A DNA stretch of 64,000 nt from assembly GCF_900460245.1 (NCBI RefSeq), contig NZ_UHIP01000002.1, positions 372,001 to 436,000 of the forward strand, read 5' to 3'. The translations under genes and the position numbers were made by a program. This document shows, one piece after another, positions 35,819-44,758 of this stretch; positions within the stretch are counted from its first letter, which is position 1; every line of letters begins with the position of its first letter. The stretch comes from Vibrio fluvialis. GTDB taxonomy: Bacteria; Pseudomonadota; Gammaproteobacteria; Enterobacterales; Vibrionaceae. The notes beneath the pieces are model-generated. The model was not told the DNA's origin. It did not search any database and worked only from the letters and a program-made list of their open reading frames with translations.

Positions 35819-37585
35819 TTAGGCCACTTCGGGCACGGGTTTCGGTGGTGCATCGACCTCTGGCTCTTTCTGCACCGGAGGCACCTGCCCCTCTTCCACC
35901 GCTTGTTGGTAACAACCGCTGAGTTTGATCGCCAGATACATATCGGCACGCAATACCAAACCACCATCGCCGACAGGCACGCCACTCAGCTCACACCACT
36001 GACGCATGCTACGTTTACGCCCGGCAAGGATCAGGCGGACACCGCGTTTCTTCAGAATATTCTGCACATCCCCCAACATCGCCATCACACTCAAATCAAG
36101 GTGAGTAAAGCTCGCTACCGCATCGATGATCACACAGTTCACTTCCGAATCACTGCTTTCGACCTGCTCCAACAGACGGCGTTTGAAATACGGCGCGTTG
36201 AAGTAAGTCAGCGGCGAGTTAAAACGATACAACATCAGCCCAGGAATGGGTGACGCTTTACCTGAACCGTCAATCGTGCGAATGGTGCCGTCCTCATCCA
36301 AGCCCAGACGCTGATCGCTCGGTCTCATCACCACACGCAGAAACTGGAACAAACCCAGCAACACGGCCAGTGTGATACCAGGAATCACTCCGACGATCAG
36401 CACGGCAATAAACGTCACCCCCGCCAGATAAAACGCATCTTTATCGCGCTTTTTCAGGCCCCACAGTCCTTTCAGATCCAACAATGACGTCGAGGCGATG
36501 ATCAGCACTACCCCCAAAGCTGCAGTAGGAATGTACTGCAATGGGCGGTAGAGGAAAATCGCCACCACGCCAATCACGACTGCGGCAATCACCGACACCA
36601 GTTGCGATTTACCACCATTCGCATCGTTTACCGCAGTGCGCGAGTCGGCGCCACTGATCGCAAAACCCTGAGAAAAGGCGGAGGCTAAGTTGGCAAAACC
36701 CAGTGCGCGGAACTCTTTGTCAGCGTCGATATCGTAGCCATTTTTGGCCGCAAAGCTGCGCGCGGTGAGCATCATGCTGACAAAGCTCACCATCGCCAGG
36801 TTGAGTGCAGGCACCACCAATTCACGGCTGATACCGATGTCAAACATTGGCGTCTGGAATGCTGGCAATCCGCCTTGGATCAAGCCGACAACACTGACCC
36901 CCTGACCATCCAACTGGGTAGCCCACACCAACACGCCCGCCGCAATGATCGCCAGCATCGCCGCTGGCCAAGAGGGGCGAAAACGCTTGGCAACAAAATA
37001 CACCACGACCGTCAGCAAACTGACCACCACGGTTTGCCAATGCACGTCAAACAGACGCTGCGGCGCTTCTGCCAGTCGTTCCAGCAGATAACGCTGCTCA
37101 TATTTCACGCCAAATACTTTACTCAACTGGCCAACGATGATGGTCAGCGCGACACCATTGAGCAGCCCCATCAGAATCGGACGAGAGAGAAAATCAGCCA
37201 GAATGCCAAGACGAAACTTACTGGCGAGAATGCACCACATGCCCATCATCGCGGTCATGGTCATAACTAATTGCCAGTGTTTGGTCGGGTCGCCTCCCGC
37301 CAGCGGAGTCACCACCGCCGCAACCACGGCACAAGTGGCTGCATCAGGGCCGACGATCAATTGGCGTGAAGTCCCGAACAGTGCATATATCAGCATCGGA
37401 GCCACACACGAATACAGTCCGACGATCGCTGATACTCCGGTCAACTGCGCATACGCGATCGCCACGGGCAGCGCCACCGCAACCACGGAAAATGCCGCTC
37501 GCATGTCGTCAACCAGCCAAGCGCGTTCATAGTGTTTAAACTGATACAATCCCGGCATCCATTGCCGGATCCAAGCCGATTTCAA
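35819..37585 (-). CDS. SulP-family anion transporter with STAS domain
   Basis: 588 residues. About twelve hydrophobic segments cover residues 25-430, with the SulP signature region VGPDAATCAVVAAVVTPL and a GADSRTAVNDANGGKSQL segment. A C-terminal STAS domain lies at about 440-560 (NCVIIDAVASFTHLDLSVMAML). Transporters of this family carry sulfate, bicarbonate or dicarboxylates across the inner membrane; the substrate is not evident. Single gene with a long upstream gap. Confidence 0.93.
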   Translation of the reverse strand: MKSAWIRQWMPGLYQFKHYERAWLVDDMRAAFSVVAVALPVAIAYAQLTGVSAIVGLYSCVAPMLIYALFGTSRQLIVGPDAATCAVVAAVVTPLAGGDPTKHWQLVMTMTAMMGMWCILASKFRLGILADFLSRPILMGLLNGVALTIIVGQLSKVFGVKYEQRYLLERLAEAPQRLFDVHWQTVVVSLLTVVVYFVAKRFRPSWPAAMLAIIAAGVLVWATQLDGQGVSVVGLIQGGLPAFQTPMFDIGISRELVVPALNLAMVSFVSMMLTARSFAAKNGYDIDADKEFRALGFANLASAFSQGFAISGADSRTAVNDANGGKSQLVSVIAAVVIGVVAIFLYRPLQYIPTAALGVVLIIASTSLLDLKGLWGLKKRDKDAFYLAGVTFIAVLIVGVIPGITLAVLLGLFQFLRVVMRPSDQRLGLDEDGTIRTIDGSGKASPIPGLMLYRFNSPLTYFNAPYFKRRLLEQVESSDSEVNCVIIDAVASFTHLDLSVMAMLGDVQNILKKRGVRLILAGRKRSMRQWCELSGVPVGDGGLVLRADMYLAIKLSGCYQQAVEEGQVPPVQKEPEVDAPPKPVPEVA

Positions 37586-37821
37586 CGTAACCTCACCTCT
37601 GACTCAAGTTTTGCCTGTGCACAACGATTCACTTAAGCATAACTCAAGATCCGCAAACTCTCGCTGCTAATTTGCTGATTTTACAAAGGATTGATTTTTG
37701 CTCAGTGAATCGCCGAAATCACAGATCCTCTGCCGTCCCATTCAGGCAGAAAACATTGGTCGCTAGCGCGCCCTTTATGTGACAATGATCAGCATATTCG
37801 CCACCCAATACCGTTGAACTT

Positions 37822-38478
37822 ATGAATTTCCAAGCTGCTATTTTCGATATGGATGGACTGCTGCTCGATACCGAGCGCGTCTGTTTAGAGATTTTTGAAC
37901 AAGCCTGTCACGCCGTTGGCGTTCCGTTTTTGCGTGACCTGTATTTATCGGTGATTGGCCGTAATGCCGCAGGCATTGAAGCCTCTTTGCGCGCAGGCTA
38001 CGGGCCAGATCTCGATTATCCGGTGCTGCACAATGAATGGCGCACGCGCTACAACGCGGTGGTAAAACATCAGCCGATCCCGGTCAAACAGGGTGTGATT
38101 GAGCTGCTGCAATGGCTGAAGGCGCATCAGATCCCAACGGCGGTTGCAACATCAAGCCAGCGCGACGTCGCCAGCGTCAAATTGCGTCTGGCTGGCATTG
38201 ATCATTACTTCGATTCATTCGCCACAGGCTGTGAAGTCAGTCAGGGTAAACCGCATCCGGAAATTTTTCTGCTGGCGGCCAATCGCTTGAACGTCGAACC
38301 AGAGCACTGCCTGGCGTTTGAAGATTCCAATAATGGCGTCAAATCAGCGATGGCTGCCAAGATGATCACCTATCAGATTCCGGATTTGGTCACACCAAGT
38401 GACGATGTGGTGGCTCTGGGTCACAGCATCCGCCCATCACTCAGCCACGTATTGGATGAACTTAAAGCGAACCGTTAA
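37822..38478 (+). CDS. HAD-superfamily (subfamily IA) sugar-phosphatase-like hydrolase
   Basis: 218 residues. Motif I FDMDGLLLDTE (nucleophile Asp9, Asp11), motif II ATSSQ, motif III Lys in GKPHPEIF, motif IV FEDSNNG. This layout with a helical cap is that of beta-phosphoglucomutase-like phosphatases. It converges on the PhnR-like regulator gene, 20 bases apart; whether it serves the neighbouring phosphate-related operon is unknown. Confidence 0.9.
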   Translation: MNFQAAIFDMDGLLLDTERVCLEIFEQACHAVGVPFLRDLYLSVIGRNAAGIEASLRAGYGPDLDYPVLHNEWRTRYNAVVKHQPIPVKQGVIELLQWLKAHQIPTAVATSSQRDVASVKLRLAGIDHYFDSFATGCEVSQGKPHPEIFLLAANRLNVEPEHCLAFEDSNNGVKSAMAAKMITYQIPDLVTPSDDVVALGHSIRPSLSHVLDELKANR

Positions 38479-38498
38479 CCCCGATTGATTGGCGGCGC

Positions 38499-39218
38499 TC
38501 AGTCGCCACAACTGTCGATCGTGATCACCACGGAATCGGGTCGCCAGTATTCAAATTCACAGTCCATGATCGCCCCGTCCTGTTTGTAGTTCACCCGGCA
38601 GATTTTCAGCACCGGTTGCCCCGTGGCGAGATTGAGCGCCTTCGCCACATGCGATGGCGCTGCGGTCGGAATCACTTCAAAGCGCGAACGCTGGGTGCGG
38701 TAACCATATTTTTCCGCGTACAGACCCGTCAGTGAACCTTGCAGATTTTCATGCAGAATATTGGGAAACAGGTTCGCAATCAGGCAGTTTTCGACAAACA
38801 ACACCGCGCGCCCGTCGATATAGCGCAGGCGTTCAATAATATGAATCGGCGTAATGCGTTCGATCTGCATCGCTTTGGCGTAATCACGCGAGGCCATTAC
38901 GCTTCGTACATTCAGCACTTTGGTTTCCGCAATGCGATCCTGCTCGCGCACCATCTGATGGAAATGCGAACGCGACAGCGGGTTGTAACGCACCCGTTCC
39001 GGCGACACAAACCAGCCGCGGCGCTCTTCGCGATAAATCAGTCCTTCTGTTTCGAGCGATACCAACGCGTCCTTGATGGTAATGCGCGTGGTTTCGAACA
39101 GCTCACTCAATTCACGCTCGGATGGCAGCTTCTGCCTGTCGTTCATGATGCCGCCGCAAATCTGCTCGCGCAGGGTGGATTTTATTTTTCCCAGTTGGGT
39201 CGTCGCCTGTAGCTTCAT
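38499..39218 (-). CDS. GntR/UTRA-family regulator, PhnR-like
   Basis: 239 residues. A winged-helix GntR domain (KLPSERELSELFETTRITIKDALVSLE split about 34-60, then GLIYREERRGWFVSP) is followed by a UTRA effector domain from about 95. The RGWFVSPERVRYNPLSRSHF region resembles regulators of 2-aminoethylphosphonate uptake (PhnR) in enterics and vibrios. It is divergent from a six-gene transporter/phosphatase operon and a shared operator motif occurs at both starts. Confidence 0.85.
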   Translation of the reverse strand: MKLQATTQLGKIKSTLREQICGGIMNDRQKLPSERELSELFETTRITIKDALVSLETEGLIYREERRGWFVSPERVRYNPLSRSHFHQMVREQDRIAETKVLNVRSVMASRDYAKAMQIERITPIHIIERLRYIDGRAVLFVENCLIANLFPNILHENLQGSLTGLYAEKYGYRTQRSRFEVIPTAAPSHVAKALNLATGQPVLKICRVNYKQDGAIMDCEFEYWRPDSVVITIDSCGD

Positions 39219-39220
39219 CC

Positions 39221-39232
39221 TGATCTAGTCCA
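39221..39232. promoter_or_regulatory. Candidate UTRA-regulator operator, copy 1
   Basis: TGATCTAGTCCA, three bases upstream of the regulator start codon. Its reverse complement TGGACTAGATCA resembles the TGGTCTAGACCA-like sites of HutC/PhnF-type regulators. Suggests autorepression. Confidence 0.55.
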
Positions 39233-39403
39233 ATAAGGTCTCTCTTTTTTCAGACTAATCAACGCACATAACAAATTTATTACAGCTAACCCTCTGTTAA
39301 TTAAAGACAACTGAAACATAACTGCCATAAAACTAACGAAAAAGCGTCATATTTCTTGAGCCAAAACGTCACATTCGCTGCCTAGGATAAAAAACAAACT
39401 TAC

Positions 39404-39415
39404 TGACCTAGTCCA
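39404..39415. promoter_or_regulatory. Candidate UTRA-regulator operator, copy 2
   Basis: TGACCTAGTCCA, 11 of 12 bases identical to copy 1, ending 14 bases before the ATG of the binding-protein gene. It would block the operon from its leader. Confidence 0.6.
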
Positions 39416-39429
39416 GAAGGATGGAGACA

Positions 39430-40482
39430 ATGAAAACGTTACTGACCAGTGCAACACTGATTGCGACCACGCTCGCGATGCCCGCTTTAGCCAAAGACGG
39501 CGACATTCAATCGCTGATCGATGCCGCCAAAAAAGAAGGCGCTGTTTACAGCGTCGGTATGCCGGGTAGCTGGGCAAACTGGAAAGACACCTGGAACGAT
39601 CTGAACACCCATTACGGCCTGAACCATCAGGACACCGACATGAGTTCAGCGCAGGAAATTGCCAAGTTCGAAGCGGAAAAGAAAAACGCGACCGCCGATA
39701 TCGGTGATGTCGGCTTTGCGTTTGCCCGCGTTGCGGTCAAAAAGGGCGTCACTCAGCCTTATAAACCGACCACGTGGAGCGACATTCCAAACTGGGCCAA
39801 AGATAAAGATGGTCACTGGGCACTTGCTTACACCGGCACGATTGCGTTTATCACCAACAACAATCTGGTCAAGCAAGCACCAACGTCTTGGGCTGATCTG
39901 CTCAACGGCCAATACAAAGTGACCGTGGGTGATGTCGGTGTCGCGGCTCAGGCCAATAACGCGGTACTCGCAGCAGCGTTTGCCAACGGCGGTGATGAAA
40001 GCAACCTGAAACCTGCGCTGGATTTCTTCTCGAAACTGGCGAAAAAAGGCCGTCTGTCGTTCACCGACCCAAGCCTGGCTAATCTGGAAAAAGGCGAAGT
40101 GGAAGTCGCGATTATGTGGGACTTTAACGCGCTGAACTACCGCGACCAGATTGATCGCAGCCGCTTTACGGTCACCATTCCGCAAGACGGTTCGGTGATT
40201 TCGGGCTACACCACCATCATCAATAAATACGCGAAAAACCCGAATGCGGCCAAGCTGGCGCGTGAGTACATCTTCAGCGACCAAGGCCAAATCAACCTGG
40301 CACAAGGTTACGCACGTCCGATTCGCAGCAACATTGAGCTGCCGGAATCGATCAAAGCGAAACTGCTGTCGAACGATCAGTACCAGAATGTCCACCCGGT
40401 CACTGACTTCAATGCCTGGGAAAAATCCGCCCGTAAACTGCCGCGTCAGTGGCAAGAAAACGTCCTAATCCACCAGCAGTAA
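39430..40482 (+). CDS. Periplasmic substrate-binding protein of an organophosphorus-type ABC transporter
   Basis: About 350 residues starting MKTLLTSATLIATTLAMPALAK split as a classical Sec signal peptide ending at ALA. The ATG at 39430 has GGAG four to five bases upstream; the ATG at 39421 has no room for a ribosome site. The fold is the type-2 binding protein group of iron(III), thiamine and 2-aminoethylphosphonate carriers (DIGDVGFAFARVAVKKG, LAYTGTIAFITNN, YTTIINKYAKNPNAAKL). It is the first gene of six. The ligand is inferred from the phosphatase genes and PhnR-like regulator. Confidence 0.85.
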   Translation: MKTLLTSATLIATTLAMPALAKDGDIQSLIDAAKKEGAVYSVGMPGSWANWKDTWNDLNTHYGLNHQDTDMSSAQEIAKFEAEKKNATADIGDVGFAFARVAVKKGVTQPYKPTTWSDIPNWAKDKDGHWALAYTGTIAFITNNNLVKQAPTSWADLLNGQYKVTVGDVGVAAQANNAVLAAAFANGGDESNLKPALDFFSKLAKKGRLSFTDPSLANLEKGEVEVAIMWDFNALNYRDQIDRSRFTVTIPQDGSVISGYTTIINKYAKNPNAAKLAREYIFSDQGQINLAQGYARPIRSNIELPESIKAKLLSNDQYQNVHPVTDFNAWEKSARKLPRQWQENVLIHQQ

Positions 40483-40491
40483 GAGGTGACC

Positions 40492-41301
40492 ATGAACAAT
40501 AAGGTGATCCTTGTTGTTCTTGATGGACTCAATTATCAGGTAGCCCGTGATTGCATGGGCTACCTCAATGGTTTAATTGAGCAGCAAAGAGCAACACTTT
40601 ACTCCCTGCAATGTGAATTGCCGTCGATGTCACGCCCGCTCTACGAGTGCCTGCTGACAGGGATTCGCCCGGTCGACAGCGGCATCGTCAACAACCAGAT
40701 TGTGCGTCTGTCGCACTTCGACTCGATTTTCAGCCTCGCCACATCGCAGGGCAAAACCACCGCCGCGGCTGCGTATCACTGGGTCAGTGAATTGTATAAC
40801 CGCGCGCCTTTTGATGCCGTGCGTGACCGCTTTACCCATGATGAAACACTCAACATTCAGCACGGCTGCTTTTACCACTGGGACCATTATCCCGATGAAG
40901 CGCTGTTTCTTGATGCTGAGCATCTGCGCCTGCATCATCAGCCGGACTTTCTGCTGATTCATCCGATGAATATCGACGATGCCGGACACAAATTTGGTCT
41001 CGATTCACGTCAGTATCGCAACAGCGCCCGCCATGCCGACGTCATTCTCGCCAACTATCTGCAAGGCTGGATTGATGATGGCTATCAGGTGATGGTGACC
41101 AGCGATCACGGCATGAATAACGACCTGTCACACGGCGGAATTCTCCCTGAAGAGCGTCAGGTGCCGCTGTTTGTCATCGGCGAACACTTTTCCCATCACG
41201 TCGACGCCACCCTCGCGCAAACGGAGATTTGCGGCACGGTGTGTGAATTGCTGCGCCTTGAACACGATAAGCCCGTTGCCCAGCAGGTATTAGCATTATG
41301 A
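40492..41301 (+). CDS. Alkaline-phosphatase-superfamily phosphohydrolase/phosphodiesterase
   Basis: 269 residues starting MNNKVILVVLDGLN, with GAGGTG just upstream (a GTG six bases earlier is also in frame). Active-site pattern of nucleotide pyrophosphatase/phosphodiesterases: Asp11 (VLDGLN), nucleophile Ser47 in LPSMSRPLYECLLTG where many relatives have Thr, the DDAGHKFG metal site, the TSDHGMN metal site, and a later His. No signal peptide, so it should work in the cytoplasm on imported substrate. It lies between the binding protein and the permeases, nine bases after the former and overlapping the latter by four. Confidence 0.85.
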   Translation: MNNKVILVVLDGLNYQVARDCMGYLNGLIEQQRATLYSLQCELPSMSRPLYECLLTGIRPVDSGIVNNQIVRLSHFDSIFSLATSQGKTTAAAAYHWVSELYNRAPFDAVRDRFTHDETLNIQHGCFYHWDHYPDEALFLDAEHLRLHHQPDFLLIHPMNIDDAGHKFGLDSRQYRNSARHADVILANYLQGWIDDGYQVMVTSDHGMNNDLSHGGILPEERQVPLFVIGEHFSHHVDATLAQTEICGTVCELLRLEHDKPVAQQVLAL

Positions 41302-42197
41302 GCAGTTCCACCCTTTCTTCACGCGCTACCAGTCAAGGCGCCACCGCTGCATCGCAGCCGCGCAACGCCTGGCAGCGTTTTAAGCCGCTGGCGTGGCTGT
41401 CGCCATTTGCGCTGTTTTTCTATCTGTTTCAACTGGCGCCGATGGTCTGGGTTGGCGTCAACAGTTTTAAGGTCGACGATGAATGGTCGCTGGACAATTA
41501 CCGCGAAATCCTCGATTCCGGATTTATTCAACAAGGTTTTGGCAACAGTTTGTGGCTCTCGGTCTGGTCGAGTCTGGTCGGGCTGGCGATTGCGGCGCTG
41601 CTGGTCAGTTCGCTGCGCCGCGTCAGTGGTCGCCTGCGCGATACAGTGATCGCCTTTACCAACATGAGCAGTAACTTCGCGGGCGTGCCGCTGGCGTTTG
41701 CCTTCATCATCATTCTCGGCACCAACGGCGCACTGACGTTGCTGCTCAAACAGTACGGCCTGATTGACGATTTCAACCTGTACGGCAAATCCGGGCTGAT
41801 GGCGATTTACATCTATTTTCAGATCCCGCTGGCGGTGTTACTCCTCTACCCGGCCTTTGATGCCTTGAGCGACGACTGGCAAGCCGCCGCCGCGCTGCTG
41901 GGCGCCAAAACCTGGCAATATTGGGCCAAAATCGCGCTGCCCGTGCTGTCTCCGGCGCTGCTGGGCACCTTTATTATTCTCATCGCCAACGCCATGGGCG
42001 CGTATGCCAGTGTGTATGCACTCACTTCCGGCAACTACAACGTGATCACCGTGCGCATTGCCAGCCTGGTTTCAGGCGATCTGTTTTTGGAACCGAATCT
42101 TGCGGCGGCGATTTCAGTCGTGCTGATGGCGCTGCTGGCATTCATCACGCTGGTCAACCAATGGCTGATTGCAAGGAGTTACCATGCAAAACGCTAA
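41298..42197 (+). CDS. ABC transporter permease 1
   Basis: 299 residues with about six transmembrane helices and the EAA-loop (DDWQAAAALLGAKTWQYWAK then IALPVLSPALLG, about 192-222) that contacts the ATPase. A Ser/Thr/Ala-rich N-terminal tail of about 30 residues precedes helix 1. ATGA overlap with the hydrolase gene. It pairs with the next gene as a heterodimeric import channel. Confidence 0.93.
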   Translation: MSSSTLSSRATSQGATAASQPRNAWQRFKPLAWLSPFALFFYLFQLAPMVWVGVNSFKVDDEWSLDNYREILDSGFIQQGFGNSLWLSVWSSLVGLAIAALLVSSLRRVSGRLRDTVIAFTNMSSNFAGVPLAFAFIIILGTNGALTLLLKQYGLIDDFNLYGKSGLMAIYIYFQIPLAVLLLYPAFDALSDDWQAAAALLGAKTWQYWAKIALPVLSPALLGTFIILIANAMGAYASVYALTSGNYNVITVRIASLVSGDLFLEPNLAAAISVVLMALLAFITLVNQWLIARSYHAKR

Positions 42198-42969
42198 TCA
42201 TAGCCTCTATCACAAAACCGTGGTGTACGGCATCGTCGGCATTATGTTGGTGCCGATTATCGCCACGCTGGTGTATTCGCTCTCCTCTCGCTGGGGCGCA
42301 ACCATTCTGCCAGACGGCTTCACCTTCGACTGGTATCTCAAACTGCTCAGCGATATGCGTTTTATCGAAGCTTTCGGACGCTCACTGCTGGTGTGCGTGG
42401 CCGCGTTAGCGCTCAGCACGCTGCTGATCCTGCCCGCGATTTTTGTGGTGTTTTACTACTTTCCGAAGCTGGATCGCGTGATGAACCTGCTGATCTTGTT
42501 GCCGTTCGCCGTACCGCCAGTGGTCTCTTCAGTTGGCCTGTTGCAGCTCTACGCCGACAGCGCCGTGCCGATTGTCGGCACACCGTGGATTCTGATTGGC
42601 ACCTACTTCACCATCGCGCTGCCGTTTATGTACCGCGCGCTGGCCAACAGTTTTTCGGCGATTAACCTGCGCGATTTGATGGATGCGGCGCACCTGCTCG
42701 GCGCGAGCACGACCCAAGCCTTTCTGCAAATCGTGTTACCCAATGTGCGCAAAGGTCTGATGGCGTCGCTGTTTCTGTCGTTTTCATTCCTACTGGGCGA
42801 ATTTGTGTTCGCCAATATTCTGGTCGGTACACGCTATGAAACGCTGCAAATTTATCTCTACAACATGCGCCAGACCAGCGGCCATTTCACGTCCGCGTTA
42901 GTGATGACTTACTTCCTGTTTATCTTTTTCTGTACTTGGCTAGCAAGCCGATTGGGAGCAAAACAATGA
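42184..42969 (+). CDS. ABC transporter permease 2
   Basis: 261 residues from the ATG at 42184, which has AAGGAG six bases upstream; this gives a 14-base overlap with permease 1. About six transmembrane helices, with the EAA loop DLMDAAHLLGASTTQAFLQI then VLPNVRKGL. Ends in an ATGA overlap with the ATPase gene. Confidence 0.93.
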   Translation: MQNANHSLYHKTVVYGIVGIMLVPIIATLVYSLSSRWGATILPDGFTFDWYLKLLSDMRFIEAFGRSLLVCVAALALSTLLILPAIFVVFYYFPKLDRVMNLLILLPFAVPPVVSSVGLLQLYADSAVPIVGTPWILIGTYFTIALPFMYRALANSFSAINLRDLMDAAHLLGASTTQAFLQIVLPNVRKGLMASLFLSFSFLLGEFVFANILVGTRYETLQIYLYNMRQTSGHFTSALVMTYFLFIFFCTWLASRLGAKQ

Positions 42970-43985
42970 GTTACGTTTCTGTTCAGCAACTCACCAAACG
43001 CTTTGGCGACAACACCGTATTTGAGTCGATTCAGTTCGACATTCAGCAAGGCGAATTCATTACCCTACTCGGCCCGAGCGGCTGTGGGAAATCGACCCTG
43101 CTGCGCAGCCTGGCCGGCCTCAATCCGGTCGATAGCGGTTCGATCATCGTCGGCGGCGAAGAAATCACCCACACCGCACCACAAAAGCGCGGCATTGGCA
43201 TGGTGTTCCAATCCTATGCGCTGTTTCCGAACATGACCGTGGCGGGCAACATCGGCTTTGGCCTCAAAATGCAAGGGCTCGATAAAGCCACCATGGCTCG
43301 TGAAGTTGCCCAAGTGATTGAGCTGGTCGCATTGCAGGGCAAAGAAGATTGCTATCCGCACCAGTTGTCCGGCGGCCAGCGTCAGCGCGTAGCCCTGGCG
43401 CGCGCACTGGTGGTGAAACCGCGGATTTTATTGCTCGATGAACCCTTGTCCGCGCTGGATGCCAAAATCCGCAAACACCTGCGCCAGCAGATTCGTGACA
43501 TTCAGAAAGAGCTAAACCTGACCACGATTTTCGTCACCCACGATCAGGAAGAAGCGATGACGATGTCGGATCGCATCTTTCTGATGCATCAGGGAAAAAT
43601 TGTTCAGCAAGGCTCGCCGGAGTCGATTTATACGCAACCCGCGAACGAGTTTGTCGCCGGCTTTATGGGTCACTACAATCTGGTTGATGCCACGCAGGCG
43701 AAAACGCTGTTTAATCTGGACACGCCGTGGAAAGTCGCGATTCGTCCCGAGTCGATTTATGTCGCCGAGCACGGCCGTCACTATGGCGCGCACATCTCAG
43801 CGCCGCAGCGAGCGGTGATCAAAAGCCATCAGTTGCTGGGTAACGTGATTCGTTATCACGTGGCGGTGGATGAGTGCGAACTGACGGTCGATACCCTGAA
43901 CCGCTCTTCCGAGCGTCTGTTGCCCAGCGGCAGTGCGCTGGAGCTACGTTTTAATCTTAATGAAATTCAACCTGTGAGTGCCTAA
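42966..43985 (+). CDS. ABC transporter ATP-binding protein
   Basis: 339 residues. Walker A GPSGCGKST (36-44), signature LSGGQRQRVALA, Walker B ILLLDEPLSALD, and the H-loop TIFVTHDQEEAM. A C-terminal TOBE-like regulatory domain (WKVAIRPESIYV onward) places it with the iron/polyamine/phosphonate importer ATPases. It powers the transporter encoded by the two preceding genes. Confidence 0.95.
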   Translation: MSYVSVQQLTKRFGDNTVFESIQFDIQQGEFITLLGPSGCGKSTLLRSLAGLNPVDSGSIIVGGEEITHTAPQKRGIGMVFQSYALFPNMTVAGNIGFGLKMQGLDKATMAREVAQVIELVALQGKEDCYPHQLSGGQRQRVALARALVVKPRILLLDEPLSALDAKIRKHLRQQIRDIQKELNLTTIFVTHDQEEAMTMSDRIFLMHQGKIVQQGSPESIYTQPANEFVAGFMGHYNLVDATQAKTLFNLDTPWKVAIRPESIYVAEHGRHYGAHISAPQRAVIKSHQLLGNVIRYHVAVDECELTVDTLNRSSERLLPSGSALELRFNLNEIQPVSA

Positions 43986-44645
43986 ATGTCTCAGCCTCTG
44001 TACGTCTTTGATATGGACGACACCTTAATTGACGGCGATTGCGCCATGATCTGGAACGAGTTTCTGGTCGACAAAGGCATTGCCACCGATCCGGATTTTC
44101 TCGCACAGGATCGTTACCTGATGTCGCTGTATGCGCGCGGCGAAATGGACATGGAAGACTACCTCGATTACGTCATGCAGCCGCTGTTTGCGCTGTCAGT
44201 CGAACAAGTGCACGCGCTGATCGAAGAGTGCGTCGACAGCCGCATTCTGCCGCGCCTGTTTCCTCAGGCTAAAACCCTGATCGAGCAGCAAGGAAATGAT
44301 GGCATCACCATGCTGATCATTTCCGCTTCCGTCAGTTTTCTGGTCGACGCCGTGGCACGCAAAATTGGCATCGAGCATGCGTTGGGGATTGATATGGCGG
44401 TACGCGATGGCCGCTACACCAGTGAGATTGTCGGCGTACCGAGTTATCGTGAAGGCAAAGTCACGCGCCTTGAAACCTGGCTGCTGACTCACCCCGAGCA
44501 CGTGGGTGAACTGCATTTCTTCACCGATTCGATTAACGATCTGCCACTGTGCCAACATGCGGACTATGCCTATTTAGTCAATCCATGTGAGAAACTGGCA
44601 CGTCATTCCCGCCCGCCACACTGGCAAGTACTGAACTGGGGATAA
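43986..44645 (+). CDS. HAD-IB phosphatase (SerB/phosphocholine-phosphatase type)
   Basis: 219 residues. Motif I YVFDMDDTLIDGD (Asp9-x-Asp11-x-Thr13), motif II LIISAS, a Lys in YREGKVTRL, and motif IV FFTDSINDLPL. The HAD-IB class includes phosphoserine, phosphoethanolamine and phosphocholine phosphatases. It starts on the base after the ATPase stop, so it belongs to the operon and probably takes phosphate from the imported or partly hydrolysed compound. The substrate is unknown. Confidence 0.9.
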   Translation: MSQPLYVFDMDDTLIDGDCAMIWNEFLVDKGIATDPDFLAQDRYLMSLYARGEMDMEDYLDYVMQPLFALSVEQVHALIEECVDSRILPRLFPQAKTLIEQQGNDGITMLIISASVSFLVDAVARKIGIEHALGIDMAVRDGRYTSEIVGVPSYREGKVTRLETWLLTHPEHVGELHFFTDSINDLPLCQHADYAYLVNPCEKLARHSRPPHWQVLNWG

Positions 44646-44648
44646 CAC

Positions 44649-44680
44649 TTTTCCCTTGATGTCACACCATCAAGGGAAAA
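44649..44680 (+). terminator. Terminator of the six-gene phosphate-compound operon
   Basis: 13-base perfect stem TTTTCCCTTGATG (44649-44661) and CATCAAGGGAAAA (44668-44680) with a six-base loop, right after the HAD-IB stop. The T-run after it is poor. Confidence 0.75.
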
Positions 44681-44758
44681 CTCTTTGCTTAATCCGCTTT
44701 GAGTCTCACATATGCATATTCTTGCGTGATAGATTACTCTCTACTAAATACTCATTAA

